From assembly GCA_004369045.1 (NCBI GenBank), contig ML213536.1, positions 1-33,194 of the forward strand: a stretch of DNA of 33,194 nucleotides, in the 5' to 3' direction. Shown piece by piece: positions 1-10,164 of the stretch. Both the position numbers and the translations under genes were made by a program. Each line of letters opens with the position of its first letter. Positions within the stretch are counted from its first letter, which is position 1. The notes beneath the pieces are model-generated. The model saw only the letters and a list, made by a program, of their open reading frames with translations, did no database searches and was not told the origin of the DNA. Source of the DNA: Heliocybe sulcata. Its lineage: Eukaryota; Basidiomycota; Agaricomycetes; Gloeophyllales; Gloeophyllaceae.

Positions 1-1624
1 TGTGACGGGGAGATGAGAAGGGAAATGGGAAAGCCATAACTGGATGCGTAGCACGTGCGTGGTGGCGGTTGTGATCGACAGGATTACAGCCCTCTCTGTA
101 CCATTGCAGGAGATCGCCAATCACCCTATCCACCTTCATAGCCCAGGCATTGATGTCACTGATGCGAGAGGCCAACTCTTCAACCTGTCTTGAAGTGTCA
201 AGGTCTTGAAAGCAAGCGGAGCATTGTATGATGGTCCACGCATAAGCCGTAGCCGGTCCATAGGCTTTGGAGCACTTACTTTCAGCAACCTGGTGCTCAA
301 CTTCAGAAAGTTGCAAGCGGGTGCTGCATTGTCCTAGGGGTAGGGTGTAAGCTGCAGTTTTGGCCACTGTGCACTGGAGCACTTGCTTTGAGCAATCCCT
401 CATTTGACTGCAGGGAGTTGGACAACACGTCATCAGAACCAGGCACCAGCCTGTATGTTTTTGAGCACCTACATTCAGCAACCAGTCGCTCAGCTGCGGA
501 GCATTGGGAGGGTCAGACGTAAGCCGTAGCTGGTCTATATGATTTGGTGCACATACTTTCTGCAACCTGCTGCTGAACATCGGAGAGTACTAAGTGGAGG
601 GTGGGTCACCCCCGGGTCAGAGCGTAAGCCGTGGCCTGTCCTTTTACTCGGGAGGACTTACCTTGAACAATTGGCTGCCTGACATCAGAGGGTCCGGAGT
701 GGACAAGGAGCTGTTCTAGAGTCAAGGCTGGGGAAGTAGCTGGTTTACATCCATTTAAGATGTAAACCATTTGGCATACTTACTTTCGGTGTCTGTCTTG
801 TCTGGTGCTTGGATGAAACCTATTGGATGGTGAGGGTTGACTGCGCTCCACACCCTGGACCCAATAGCGAGCGAAGGCGCCCTGGACCCTTCGGCGAGCA
901 AAGCCTCTGTCACCGCCGGACATGGGTTGGCTACTGCATGAGGCATTGGTAACATCATAGAGAGTACTGCAGTGCACTTACCAGGGGCCTCAGTGCAGAG
1001 GCGTTTCCTTGGAGGGTGCCTGCTGATTGTCAGGGGTATTTCTGCTATCACTTGCGACTCTTCTCCCCTTTTGCGGGATGCAGCAACACGTGCATCTCCT
1101 GTATCCCCTTCACGACAATCTGTAGGGCCCTGATAAAGGCACTGTGAGACCTGTCTGGCACAGAAAAGGACTGGTTGAAGGACGCACCGGGGGAAGGGCA
1201 GGAGTTTCTTTGTCACCCTCTGCCTCCGGAGAACCGGATCCACCAGGGGGGCAGGGGAGCACTTCAGGCTTCCGGGTAACAAGAGGCTCTTCGGCTGTCG
1301 GTGAAGGGGCCATCGGGCCGTCGACCCAGCCATGGCGATCATTATCCGACCACGGAAGACAGGACATTGGCGGGTGTTTGGCTACTGCGGCAAGCCGAGG
1401 TGGCGGCAAGGCCTCCCGACACAACTTCACAAAGTTTGTACGCACGAGGGCCTCGACGGTGGTATTGGAGTGACTGGGCTGAGTGATGGTAACCATTAAG
1501 CCAGGCAGGGCATGGAGCTTGGGCAACGACATACCACCAGGCCAGCAAGATGAGCGACAAGGCGCTCATCGCTCATGCCGGAGTCCTCTAAGGCCTTTAT
1601 AATCTTACTGCGAACTCCCATCAT
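1..1624 (-). CDS. Uncharacterised multi-mini-exon protein, C-terminus beyond the window
   Basis: Not a family I recognise. A phase-consistent model on the minus strand has exons 1624-1535, 1478-1188, 1129-982, 933-784, 715-662, 589-557, 493-473, (407-387, degenerate), 323-280 and 204-<1. The first ATG (1624, followed by a second ATG) comes after an in-frame stop. Exon 1 encodes a charged helix ending in DERLVAHLAGLV. Exons 2-3 are rich in Pro, Ser and charged residues. The next exons are only 21-54 nt and mostly enter and leave in phase 1. They encode one or two heptads around the motif V-A-E (LSDVQQQVAE, ERLVAE, SEVEHQVAE). The last visible exon is open to the window edge and looks coiled-coil (RQVEELASRISDINAWAMKV). 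Donors are GTATGT, GTGCGT, GTAAGT or GTAGGT. The 407-387 copy has a GC donor and an in-frame TGA, so it is probably skipped or dead. That gene structure exists is fairly sure; exact exons in 204-500 are uncertain and function is unknown. Confidence 0.55.
205..783 (-). repeat. Degenerate tandem array of exon+intron units (about 90-120 bp each)
   Basis: On the plus strand a block like GGAGCACTTACTTTCAGCAA recurs at about 270, 375, 463, 551, 654 and 775, with spacings of 88-121 bp. Between these lies a second conserved block resembling CGTAAGCCGTAGCTGGTC, clear near 240-260, 510-536 and 622-642. Read on the minus strand, the first block is the end of a mini-exon plus its GTAAGTGCTCC donor. The second block lies in the intron near the expected branch region (GGCTTACG). 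Both exon and intron were therefore copied together. Divergence between units is substantial, so the array is old. Confidence 0.7.
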
Positions 1625-2357
1625 GGATCAAAGCAGGCTTGCCAGCAATGGTCAGCGGGACAACCCCTTAGAATGAGAAGAAATTCTCGTTCGCGGTCCG
1701 CTGCTCGAGCCAAAGGCAGAACTAGACAGTGAGAGTGAAATAGACAGAAGGTCGTGTATGCGTCGCTGGATGCGCGGTTGCATGATCTCGAGACCGAGAT
1801 CAGGGAAGTGCAATTCTCCCACGGCTGCCCGACGCCATCACGTGCACGTATTACGCGGATGCGCGATCTCCTCTGGCAAGTGCGGGCCACACAGTGCAGT
1901 AGTCGCGATGCTCGAGTCTCGACATTAATCTTCAGCTCGGGATTGCACCTCCAGCCCGGTCAGGACTCGCTATACTCAGTACTCAGCTTTCCACTCTTCC
2001 TCTGCTCCTGTGAATTACGTACATGGTTCCATCCATTTCGAATACGACGTGCAATGCATACCGACCGGCATGTCCGTGGCATCACTACCCCCTTCCAGAA
2101 CGCAGAGTCGGTCGTTTTACTCAGTGCACTACCAGTGTGTTATGCAGGGCAGCGAAGCTGCTTGTACGTTATGCCCTGCGAGGATACACCCCTACTGATG
2201 TCTGAGTCAGATGACAAGGTTGGCCTGCATATGGTGAAGGCTTCTTTGTATGCTCACTTACTTCTCCGTCGGATCTGCTGTCGGTCCATTGGGCAAAGAG
2301 AAATGTCCATAGGCCGTTCGAGCAACTTACAGAGCTTATGAACGAGATGCATGCATT
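1625..2357. other. Intergenic region between divergent genes; one weak ORF
   Basis: This stretch lies between the minus-strand mini-exon gene and the plus-strand xylosidase, so it should hold both promoters. The plus frame 1754-2341 is open, lacks an early ATG and starts at a GTG. Its first 45 residues look helical (LDARLHDLETEIREV), but the rest has no coding character or recognisable family. I treat it as a possible gene relic or chance ORF and do not call a product. Confidence 0.35.
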
Positions 2358-2366
2358 AATATAAGT
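2358..2366 (+). promoter_or_regulatory. TATA box of the GH3 beta-xylosidase gene
   Basis: An AATATAAGT element lies about 60 nt upstream of the chosen ATG at 2425. That is the same spacing as the TATA boxes of the two beta-glucosidase copies in this window. The start context is CACAATGCG. Confidence 0.55.
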
Positions 2367-2424
2367 ACGGCGGCGGAAACAAGTCCGTTGGATGTGCCCG
2401 GCGACGCGTACTCCGACGAGCACA

Positions 2425-4952
2425 ATGCGATCGATGCGGGCTTTTGTTCTGGTGACAGTCCTTCTGGCTGTCGAGCACGTCTCTGCTCAGGTCTACTCGT
2501 TCAATTACACGTTCCCGGACTGCACTAGTGTGCCACTCAAGAGCAATGCCGTCTGCGACCTTACTCTGGACCCCATCACCCGTGCTCGTGCTATAATCGA
2601 CGAGTTCACGGTTACGGAGCTTATCAACAACACGATGAACCAATCACCAGGTGTTCCTTCCTCCGTACCAGTGGTGGTCCGAGGCCTTAGTATGTGAATT
2701 TGCCTTTAAGGTGTAGCCAGTGGACTAACTTTCTTCCGCGTAGCACGGTCTGGCATTGAGTCCGGGCGTCATCTTTCTCGCTAACGGAAGAGGAGAGTGG
2801 AGCTATGCAACATCATTCCCCGAGCCCATCTTAATGGGAGCAGCATTTGATGACCCATTGATACTGGCCGTTGCTACTGCCATCGGTACGGAAGGTCGTG
2901 CCTTCAATAACTTTGGACATGGCGGTCTCGACTACTGGACTCCGAACATCAACCCTTTCAAGGATCCTCGCTGGGGTCGTGGGCAGGAGACGCCCGGCGA
3001 GGACCCATACCATCTGTCTCAGTATGTTTACAGCCTCATCCAGGGTCTTCAGGGCGGTGTCGATCCTCAGCCCTACTTCCGAGTCGCTGCGACGTGCAAA
3101 CATTTTGCTGGCTACGACTTGGAAGATTGGAACGGCGTCACCCGCTACGATTTCAATGCCGTCATCCCGGAGCAGGACTTGAGCGAATACTACTTCCCGT
3201 CCTTCCAGAGCTGCGTTCGAGATGCGAAGGCAGCCGCGGTTATGTGCAGCTACAATTCCGTCAATGGTATTCTAAGCTGCGCCAACTCGTACCTGTTGCA
3301 GAACGTGCTGCGGGAGTCCTGGGGCTTTGGGCAGGACCGTTGGGTTACTTTGGATTGCGACGCCGTAGATAACATTTACTCAACCCACAACTACACGACC
3401 GCTTTGGCGCAAGCCGCCGCTGACGCCATGAATGCCGGGACAGATATCGATTGCACCAACTTCGATTATGCCACCTTATCATTCCTCCCCGGAGCGTACC
3501 TCACAGGCTTACCCGTTGCCTACAATGAAGGTTTAGTCTCCGAGACACAACTGTACAATGCTCTGGTGCACCAATACGCATCGCTCGTCCGGTGTGTCGA
3601 GTTCCTATCAATATCTACGTTCTCATTCGAACTGAATCCATGAAGGTTGGGTTACTTCGATCCTGCCGAGATGCAGCCTTACCGCCAGCTTGGCTGGAGC
3701 GACGTCAACACTCCCCAGACACAAGCCTTGGCTTACCAAGCCGCGGTGGAAGGCATCGTTCTCTTAAAGAACGACGGCACCCTCCCTCTCAACTCGTCAA
3801 TCAAGAACATTGCCCTCATTGGTCCGTGGGCCAATGCCACGACGTCCATGCAGGGCAACTACGCTGGCACCGCACCTTTTTTGATCAGTCCATTGATGGC
3901 TGCCCAAGCTGCCGGCTACAACGTCACCTACGTCTTCGGTACGAACATCACGTCCAACGACACGACTGGCTTTGCCGCTGCCGTCGCCGCTGCTCAGGCT
4001 GCCGATGCTGTCATCTACGCGGGCGGTATCGATGACACTGTCGAAGCTGAGGCAATGGACAGGTACAATCTTACTTGGCCGGGCAACCAGCTCGACCTTA
4101 TTGCCGAGCTCCAGCAAGTCGGCAAGCCTTTTGTTGTGGTCCAGTTTGGAGGAGGCCAGTTGGACGACACCGTCCTGAAGAATAACGCTTCTGTTAGTCG
4201 TCCCCAGCATCCCGGCATGGACAATAACTGATCTGTATTCCGCTTTCCAGGTGAATTCTCTCGTATGGGCTGGCTACCCTGGCCGGAGCGGCGGTACCGC
4301 TGTCTTGGACATCCTCTCTGGCAAAGTCGCCCCGGCCGGACGTTTGCCGGTCACTCAATACCCAGCCGAGTACGTCGACCAAGTCGCCATGACGGACATG
4401 ACCCTCCGCCCGAGCGCGACCAACCCAGGCCGCACATACAAGTGGTACACGGGCACGCCGGTCTATGCGTTTGGCACAGGCGAGCACTACACCACGTTCG
4501 AGGCAAGCTGGCTCTCTGAGCCGTCCCAGACGTACGATATCCAGACACTGGTCGAGCAAGGCAGCCAGCCGTCGACCTACCTGGATGCCGCGCCCTTCGG
4601 GACGTTCAACGTCACGGTAACAAACACCGGCGCAGTCGTGTCTGACTACGTCACGTTGATGTTCGTGAACGGGACGTTTGGACCTGCGCCGTACCCCAAC
4701 AAGCAGCTAGTGTCGTACACTCGCTTGCACTCCGTGCCCGCATCCAATGGTCAGTCGGTCGCGTCGCTGCCCGTCACGCTGGGTGCTCTTGCTAGAGCTG
4801 ACGACCACGGCAACATGTGGTTGTACCCTGGCAATTACACGTTCACCATCGACACGCCCGGACTCATCAGCTCCTCGTTCGTGCTCACCGGTACGGCGAC
4901 CCAAATCACTACGTTCCCTCAGGAAAGTGGTGCGCCTACTAGTTCGGGCTAA
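2425..4952 (+). CDS. Secreted GH3 exo-beta-1,4-xylosidase, four exons, frameshift in exon 1
   Basis: Exons are 2425-2689, 2744-3591, 3646-4192 and 4251-4952, with introns of 54, 54 and 58 nt and standard GT-AG ends. The protein starts with a signal peptide (MRSMRAFVLVTVLLAVEHVSA; the ATG at 2434 is also possible). It then shows the fungal beta-xylosidase signature: YTFPDC, ELINNTMNQSPGV, PPYQWWSEAL, HGLALSPGV, RWGRGQETPGEDP, the nucleophile region LDCDAVDN (Asp codon 3353-3355), the C-terminal GH3 domain (WAGYPGRSGGTAVLDILSG) and a fibronectin-III-like end. The family removes xylose from the non-reducing ends of xylo-oligosaccharides outside the cell. At 2656 the frame shifts by +1: after SPGV one base remains before LPPYQWW, where relatives read P-R-L-G-L-P, consistent with loss of about 11 nt. 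As sequenced, translation from the ATG ends inside intron 1 (TGA at 2695-2697). It is therefore a young pseudogene or carries a sequence error. Confidence 0.88.
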
Positions 4953-5550
4953 GCCATGCCGCCATCCCTCCTTAGGCACAGGTTACGTGGTGTAGGTTTC
5001 ATCGTTCTTTGGTGGTACAATGCTTCCGGGATTTCCCTCCTTGTAAGTTATGTGGTGTTGACGTCGTGCGTTTTCTGGCTGCTAGACCCTCTGGTGGGAG
5101 GCGTATATACGAAGTGTCTTCCTAGGACAATCCAGCCACGAAAACGTATGTACGTGTCTGGGAGCTGCGAACCTCCTATTGAGCGCACAGAGCACGTTAC
5201 ATTGGATTACCGCCGGGTACGATATCAATATGGAAGCTTATCAACGCCACTGAGACAGACCTCAAGCAGCGCCCATCAACCTCGCCGCATTCAAGAACTA
5301 TTGTAGTAACTCCTACCGCTCCAGTTCATCGCTGCATCTGTTGCTCCCTGTTACTCATGCGTCAAGCAGCTGACAACGACCTGACTCAAGACTAATAATA
5401 ACATGCGTGTGCAGGCCTTCCTCATATGTTGAGATAATCTGATTAATCCTCAGTAGCGCTGGGTACTATACAGGGAGCATGGCTGTGTCCGACCTCGTGG
5501 ACTACGTGCCCGTCAAACTCACCTTTTGACTCACCGTCTGCACCACCGTC
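4953..5550. other. Intergenic, no gene seen
   Basis: This holds the 3' flank of the xylosidase gene and the promoter region of the next plus-strand gene. A plus-frame stretch at 4956-5306 is open but has no family features. No clear TATA box or repeat was seen. Confidence 0.5.
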
Positions 5551-7197
5551 ATGGCCGATCTAGGAGTAGGAGCTGCGTCCTTGGGCATAGCAGTCGTGGC
5601 CCTCGCTGCAGCCCTCATGCAAGTGACTATGCAGGTCGACATCGAGGCGCGTCGGCGGGGGAAGACGGACCGCCTCGCCCTCGGAGAATGGTCTATCGAA
5701 TGGCCGCAGACAAAGTTATACCTACACTACGTGCTCAGGCTGTTCTGGCTCAAGTCTCCCTGGGGAGACCCGCGAGCTCTGACGGTGCCGTTCATAACTG
5801 TAGGCGAAATCGTGAACTACTTGTACGCCGAAGCGCAAGCATCAGGCCGAGGCGACTTGAGGAGGCGGATGGGAGACAGGCTCGTGGCGTCTGCTACGAA
5901 TACGGTCAACACGGGGAGGCGTCTATGGACAGGAAGAACCTATGCAGTCCGCGAGACGACGCGGAAGCGCTGCGAAGCCTGCTGGTCCGACGCTATGGAC
6001 ATGTGCGGCTTCACCCGAAAACACTGGTCGCTGCTGAGCAGCGTCACCGCCCAACCGTGCAGCGGCGTCATACGACCCGCCAACGCGGTGACGAACCTGC
6101 ATAGCCTCTGGGGCTTCGGGCGGGTGATGGGCCTGCGGGACGTCGTCCGCTCGGGCTCGAAGATCACGCTGACGAACGGCGGCGCGTCGCTTTATCTGGA
6201 CCTTTATGCGGGCGCTGACAGGCCTGTGCGCCTCGCGCATTTCAGCGGGTCGGCGCTCGGGCGGTATAGGATTATCAAGGAGATGTCGCAGCATACGGCG
6301 GCGTCCGTCTATGCGGACGGGAGCTGGGCGGCAGGGCACGTACCGCTCTCAGAGAGGCTGTCGCCCAGGCATAAACCGTCCCCCGGCGCCCAGTCATCGA
6401 CCACGCGTCTGAGTTTGCCTGAAGTGTTCCCTCTTTGCCGAGGGAGTATATGCGCTTCAACATGGAGTCCTGATTTCGACGACTGGGCGTCCAGGTTGAC
6501 GCGCATCCTGCGAGAAGTCTCCCCCGCCCGTCCAAACTACATGAATCTTCTAGATTATGTATCCTCTCCCGCAGTGGTAGCATGTATCAGGACTTTCCCT
6601 GTCAGCCAGCTTCCGCCTAATCCGCATGCAGCATGCAACGGGGCCTTGATCTGGTGTGTCCGGTACTGGCCTCTGTGCCGTTACCAGAGACTATGCATCC
6701 AGATGTCGGGCGGGTCAGTGCACAGACCGTTCTTGCCTGCGCTCGGAAGTGGTCTGATCGGCCCCGAGTTCGTTACTGGCGCCCAGCAAGCTCAAGAGTG
6801 GTATAGTGAGGCGCTTTCTCTTGCTGAGAAGGAGGGTGGGTCTGTGCTAGTCGACGCACAGGGCTGGGAGCTCGTCAAGCAGCGCGCGGAAGGCAAGATA
6901 ATGGAGCACTCCAGGAGCAAGGACGAATCGGCGGAGGACCCAGGGCAGAACAGCTGGGTGTATACCCTCGTCGTCAAGGTCCTGCAGCTTTGGAAGCTGG
7001 AGCTGTATGTCGAGCTTCAGAAAGCGAACAGCGCGACGTGGCAGGCTTCGCCTGAAAAGGAGGAGTTTGACGCCTTGTTGGCCATGCTGGCGACAGTCAC
7101 GATGGCCTCTATAGCGGTTGCGACGGATAGCACACTCATTGGTGAGGAAGAAGTCAATAGGGCGATGGAGATCGAGTTGGGAGGGGGCGCATGGTAG
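5551..7197 (+). CDS. Uncharacterised 548-residue protein with N-terminal membrane helix
   Basis: A single uninterrupted reading frame of 548 codons, long for this intron-rich region. The ATG context (CGTCATGGCC) is favourable and the frame ends at TAG 7195-7197. Residues 6-27 form one hydrophobic segment (GVGAASLGIAVVALAAALMQ), followed by a basic patch (EARRRGKTDR), as in a signal anchor. The middle part is Trp-, Cys- and Arg-rich (RKRCEACW, WRxxRVMGLRDVV-like stretches). The C-terminus is acidic and helical. The architecture resembles lineage-expanded agaricomycete proteins with one N-terminal helix and no known domain. I cannot assign a function, and unseen introns within the frame are possible. 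Confidence 0.65.
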   Translation: MADLGVGAASLGIAVVALAAALMQVTMQVDIEARRRGKTDRLALGEWSIEWPQTKLYLHYVLRLFWLKSPWGDPRALTVPFITVGEIVNYLYAEAQASGRGDLRRRMGDRLVASATNTVNTGRRLWTGRTYAVRETTRKRCEACWSDAMDMCGFTRKHWSLLSSVTAQPCSGVIRPANAVTNLHSLWGFGRVMGLRDVVRSGSKITLTNGGASLYLDLYAGADRPVRLAHFSGSALGRYRIIKEMSQHTAASVYADGSWAAGHVPLSERLSPRHKPSPGAQSSTTRLSLPEVFPLCRGSICASTWSPDFDDWASRLTRILREVSPARPNYMNLLDYVSSPAVVACIRTFPVSQLPPNPHAACNGALIWCVRYWPLCRYQRLCIQMSGGSVHRPFLPALGSGLIGPEFVTGAQQAQEWYSEALSLAEKEGGSVLVDAQGWELVKQRAEGKIMEHSRSKDESAEDPGQNSWVYTLVVKVLQLWKLELYVELQKANSATWQASPEKEEFDALLAMLATVTMASIAVATDSTLIGEEEVNRAMEIELGGGAW

Positions 7198-8530
7198 TCG
7201 ACGGAAATGGTGGGTATATTAGTGCAGGGCGAGGGCTTTCGCGCAGCTGGGTCGTCCGCTCCTCCAGCATTTGATATTCACCAGCTGGCGGCCTTATGGT
7301 TCGGCATCGCTGCAGATTGGATTTTATTTCATATGGGTGATGACGACCTGTAAGTCGACGAGGACGTGAGGTGGCACAAGGGCAGCCTTGACTCCTATCA
7401 GAGTCAACGTTGTATGTAGCCAAGATGTCCAATTTCAGTTGAAATGGCGGCTACAGATCAGATTATGATTATGTCGACTTGCCCAGTACAAGGAGCGCGA
7501 GCCATGACGAATTGGTAGGTCGTCGATCAGTCGGGCGGCCATGTCCGTATCACAAGACAACTACGAGATGAAAGGACCACCTGGAAAGCGAGGTTAACGT
7601 ACATCGTGAAGGCCTTGGTCGAAGTTAATGTAGGATATGAAGACGGTCCAGCAACTATGGGTAGAGGGAGATACAATTGCGGTGACTTGAGACTGAGACT
7701 TTAATATCGATCCTGCGACAAGAGGCGTGGTTCTGGATCGATATGAGGATGTGCAGTGCAAATTGCTCGGAAGAGCCAAAGCGGTGCTGAGACCAAGCAA
7801 GTACTTCAGTAGAGCACGCTTGTCTTCGAGTTCTCTCAGGTGTGTACTAGTACTGCTGAATGAGTCCTCCGGTGATCGTTGGGCCAGAAGAACCTTGACC
7901 GTCGTGAACGAGGTCGAGACGACTATAGGCGCAGGATCAATCGATTCACTAGTACTCTTGCCGTGTGCTGTTGACTGCATAGTACACCTTCATCACGGAG
8001 ATCCAGTGGATTCGTCGCGTTTTCATAGACTTCATGAGCGGCATCATCACAGAGAGATCCGCGTCGCCAACTTGATAGATGGACTGTGTGAGACAGCAAA
8101 TGTCGACAGCGAGCAGTAGACGCGTATCCGATAGTCGCGCCAGGGGCATCTGTATGGGCGTCGTGTCGTGTACTGCGGGCGCACCTCGGAGATTCAGCAC
8201 AACTTTGTGCGGATCGGTTGCGGGTTGGATCAAATTAATCCGGCTGTGTCCAGGAACATCATCAAAGCGCATCGACCAATTCCGAACGAGAACCATCGTC
8301 CGACGAAGGCCTGTGACCAATCGCAGTTGCTGCGAGCATCGGCCAAATGCCACGTCAAACGTTTGATCCCGTAAATGCGTTTTCGTTGGGGTTGTGGCGT
8401 TGCTGCTACGTAACAAAGTCGGACGACTTAGACGACGCTGAAATCACTTCCAGTAACCGAATATATGACTGCCCTGTAAATGTGGCCCAATATCGGGAAG
8501 TCACGGTTGAAATATCCGTGCAATTGGATA
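7198..8530. other. About 1.3 kb without a supported gene
   Basis: Overlapping frames are open on both strands, the longest being minus 7594-7980 and minus 7949-8416. They switch frame near 7950-7980 without a usable intron and show no recognisable motif. They might be exons of an unrecognised minus-strand gene, but nothing here decides this. Confidence 0.4.
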
Positions 8531-9235
8531 CATGATTATCTATTTGATATATCACATATCCTTAAAATGAGAACATATATCTACAATTTGTGTGATTCTA
8601 TGACTTGCAAGGCATATTTGTTATTCACGTGCAAAGGTTAAGGTGAATGGTGATCTCATATTTGGCCGAAGCTACGGCAGAAAGTAAAAATTTTAAATAT
8701 TAGCTTGTCACGTAGTTCTATCTGTATTACATATATAGTAAAACATATCCATATACAGTAGAAGTTTGTTGGACATTTCAAATTTTCTGCTTCGAAATGA
8801 TGATGGCTAATATTTCTTCCAGCACCAGTGGGACAAATGTCAAAACGAAACCGGGGACCAACATTTGTCATGGCGATATATTCCATATATGGGTTCCCAT
8901 TCGGGTCTGTTGGGGTATCCTGAAGTAAATTTGAAATTCCACACATCAAGCATATCTCGGAAGATATACCAGATATGGGCGATAATCCCAGTGCAATGAA
9001 ATATTCGAAATTGTTGTCGATCAAAAACCTCAATACAAATAAGAATTATACTTATAACTACACATCGGACAATATTTATAATTTACTTCAACATATTGGA
9101 ACATAGTGTAGCTTTGTATGTATTTCATATATATAAATTCCTATACACAATATAACATATATAAAAAATAACCTGCCATTTCCGGTGAATATTATATATC
9201 AAAGCCCACATCTCAATTTAGGTCGGCATTTACAG
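8531..9235. other. AT-rich island
   Basis: Composition changes abruptly from the GC-rich surroundings to A/T-dominated sequence with many TATA/ATAT runs (for example around 8550-8590, 8695-8760 and 9050-9200), then returns to GC-rich sequence near 9240. Such blocks can be mutated transposon remains, replication-associated sequence or inserted DNA. No terminal repeats or target-site duplication could be defined. Confidence 0.6.
8656..9033 (-). other. Unexplained 125-codon ORF inside the AT-rich island
   Basis: The minus frame from ATG 9033 to 8656 stays open for 125 codons although the island is AT-rich and stop codons should be frequent. The middle contains an ordered-looking stretch with Pro, Gly and Asn (DTPTDPNGNPYMEYIAM and a following RFRFDICPTGAG). 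No family is recognised. It may be a gene relic captured with the island, or chance. Confidence 0.25.
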
Positions 9236-9270
9236 CGATCACGTATATTCGGTTCCCTCCGGTGAATATT
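9181..9270. repeat. 13-bp direct repeat TCCGGTGAATATT, two copies
   Basis: Identical copies lie at 9181-9193 and 9258-9270, starting 77 bp apart, across the right-hand edge of the AT-rich island. They could mark a deletion or insertion event, or be shared regulatory sequence upstream of the gene at 9501. Confidence 0.6.
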
Positions 9271-9500
9271 GGAAGCCACACGCAAGTCCGATGGCTGGAC
9301 GAGAGACAGGAATTTGGGGAAACGATGGGCAGATGAGAGTGGGTACAGAGCACCAGCGGAGCGGAGGCACTCCGGAGATAAGATAAACTCGTAACAACCG
9401 ATTTAGGTGGGGCGTGAGAATCCGCAATGACGTAAAAGGTATATTACCCCACACCATGACCCTCCACCGTCCTATCGCCTTTCCTCAGTCTACTACAGCC

Positions 9501-10076
9501 ATGTCTGCCTTCCACGTCCTCGCCAAGTCCGCCCGCGTCGCTTCGCGCCCTCTCGCCGTCCGCGCCTTCCACTCGCCCTTCGTCGCGCTCTCGCAATCCC
9601 CCCTCACCGCCCCGCCCTCGCCGCAGGCCAACGTCGCCGGCATCTACGAGAAGAACATCGAGTACAACTCGGAGCCCACCGTCAACGCCAACGGCTCGTA
9701 CCACTACGTCGTCTCCCAGCCCGACCCCAACCACACGCCCTACGCCGTGCCCTCCGGCGCCTACCCCACGTCCGCGCCCTACGTGAACTACACCGCCACA
9801 GAGCGCCCGGAGGTACTCGACGCCCCTTCTTCATCCACTTCCCCCACTCCCGCTCACCCAACTCTCAGTAGAGCAGTGCCTAGGAACGACGCAGGGGTAG
9901 GGCAGAGCGCCGGGGTCAGGCATGAGGGCAACCCCGGCAAGGGGACGGAGTTGATGGATAATTCTTCTACTAAGGGCTCCGACAACCTGCAGGAGCGGAA
10001 CCCCCCTCCTATTCAGGATGTTGGCGAGAAATTTGGGAATATGGGTAATAAGGATGCTTGGAAGGCACGGAAGTGA
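9501..10076 (+). CDS. Small uncharacterised protein with probable mitochondrial presequence
   Basis: A 191-residue frame. I chose ATG 9501 (context GCCATGTCT) over the upstream ATG 9456 because it begins directly with an amphipathic, Arg/Ser/Ala-rich, acid-free leader (AKSARVASRPLAVRAFHSPF), typical of a mitochondrial targeting sequence. The mature part is hydrophilic and low in complexity, with Pro/Tyr/Asn-rich segments and a charged C-terminus (VGEKFGNMGNKDAWKARK). Codon use is strongly GC-biased in the first half, suggesting good expression. A TATATTA element lies near 9440-9447. No domain or enzyme motif is visible; the mitochondrial location is inferred from the leader only. Confidence 0.6.
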   Translation: MSAFHVLAKSARVASRPLAVRAFHSPFVALSQSPLTAPPSPQANVAGIYEKNIEYNSEPTVNANGSYHYVVSQPDPNHTPYAVPSGAYPTSAPYVNYTATERPEVLDAPSSSTSPTPAHPTLSRAVPRNDAGVGQSAGVRHEGNPGKGTELMDNSSTKGSDNLQERNPPPIQDVGEKFGNMGNKDAWKARK

Positions 10077-10097
10077 CGCCGTCCTCCAGCATAAACT

Positions 10098-10164
10098 GTA
10101 AGTCGTGCCATCCCTAGGCGATGCTGCGGTCAATTGGCTAACTATATGCGTCTATTATTCTTAG
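10098..10164 (+). other. Probable intron in the 3' UTR of the gene at 9501
   Basis: A donor GTAAGT at 10098, a branch-like GGCTAAC near 10135-10142 and an acceptor TTCTTAG ending at 10164 make a textbook 67-nt fungal intron. It begins 21 nt after the stop codon. It lies too close to the stop to be expected to trigger nonsense-mediated decay. Confidence 0.5.

Noticed and set aside
2651-2671. A 21-nt GT...AG segment in xylosidase exon 1 that could be read as a tiny intron
   Set aside because: It is far shorter than any other intron here, would remove part of the conserved PPYQWW motif, and does not give the family sequence; a deletion explains the frame better.
9444-9734. Gly/Val/Asp-rich minus-strand ORF opposite the small mitochondrial protein
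   Set aside because: It is the antisense shadow of a GC-biased coding sequence; its composition mirrors the codon bias of the plus gene.
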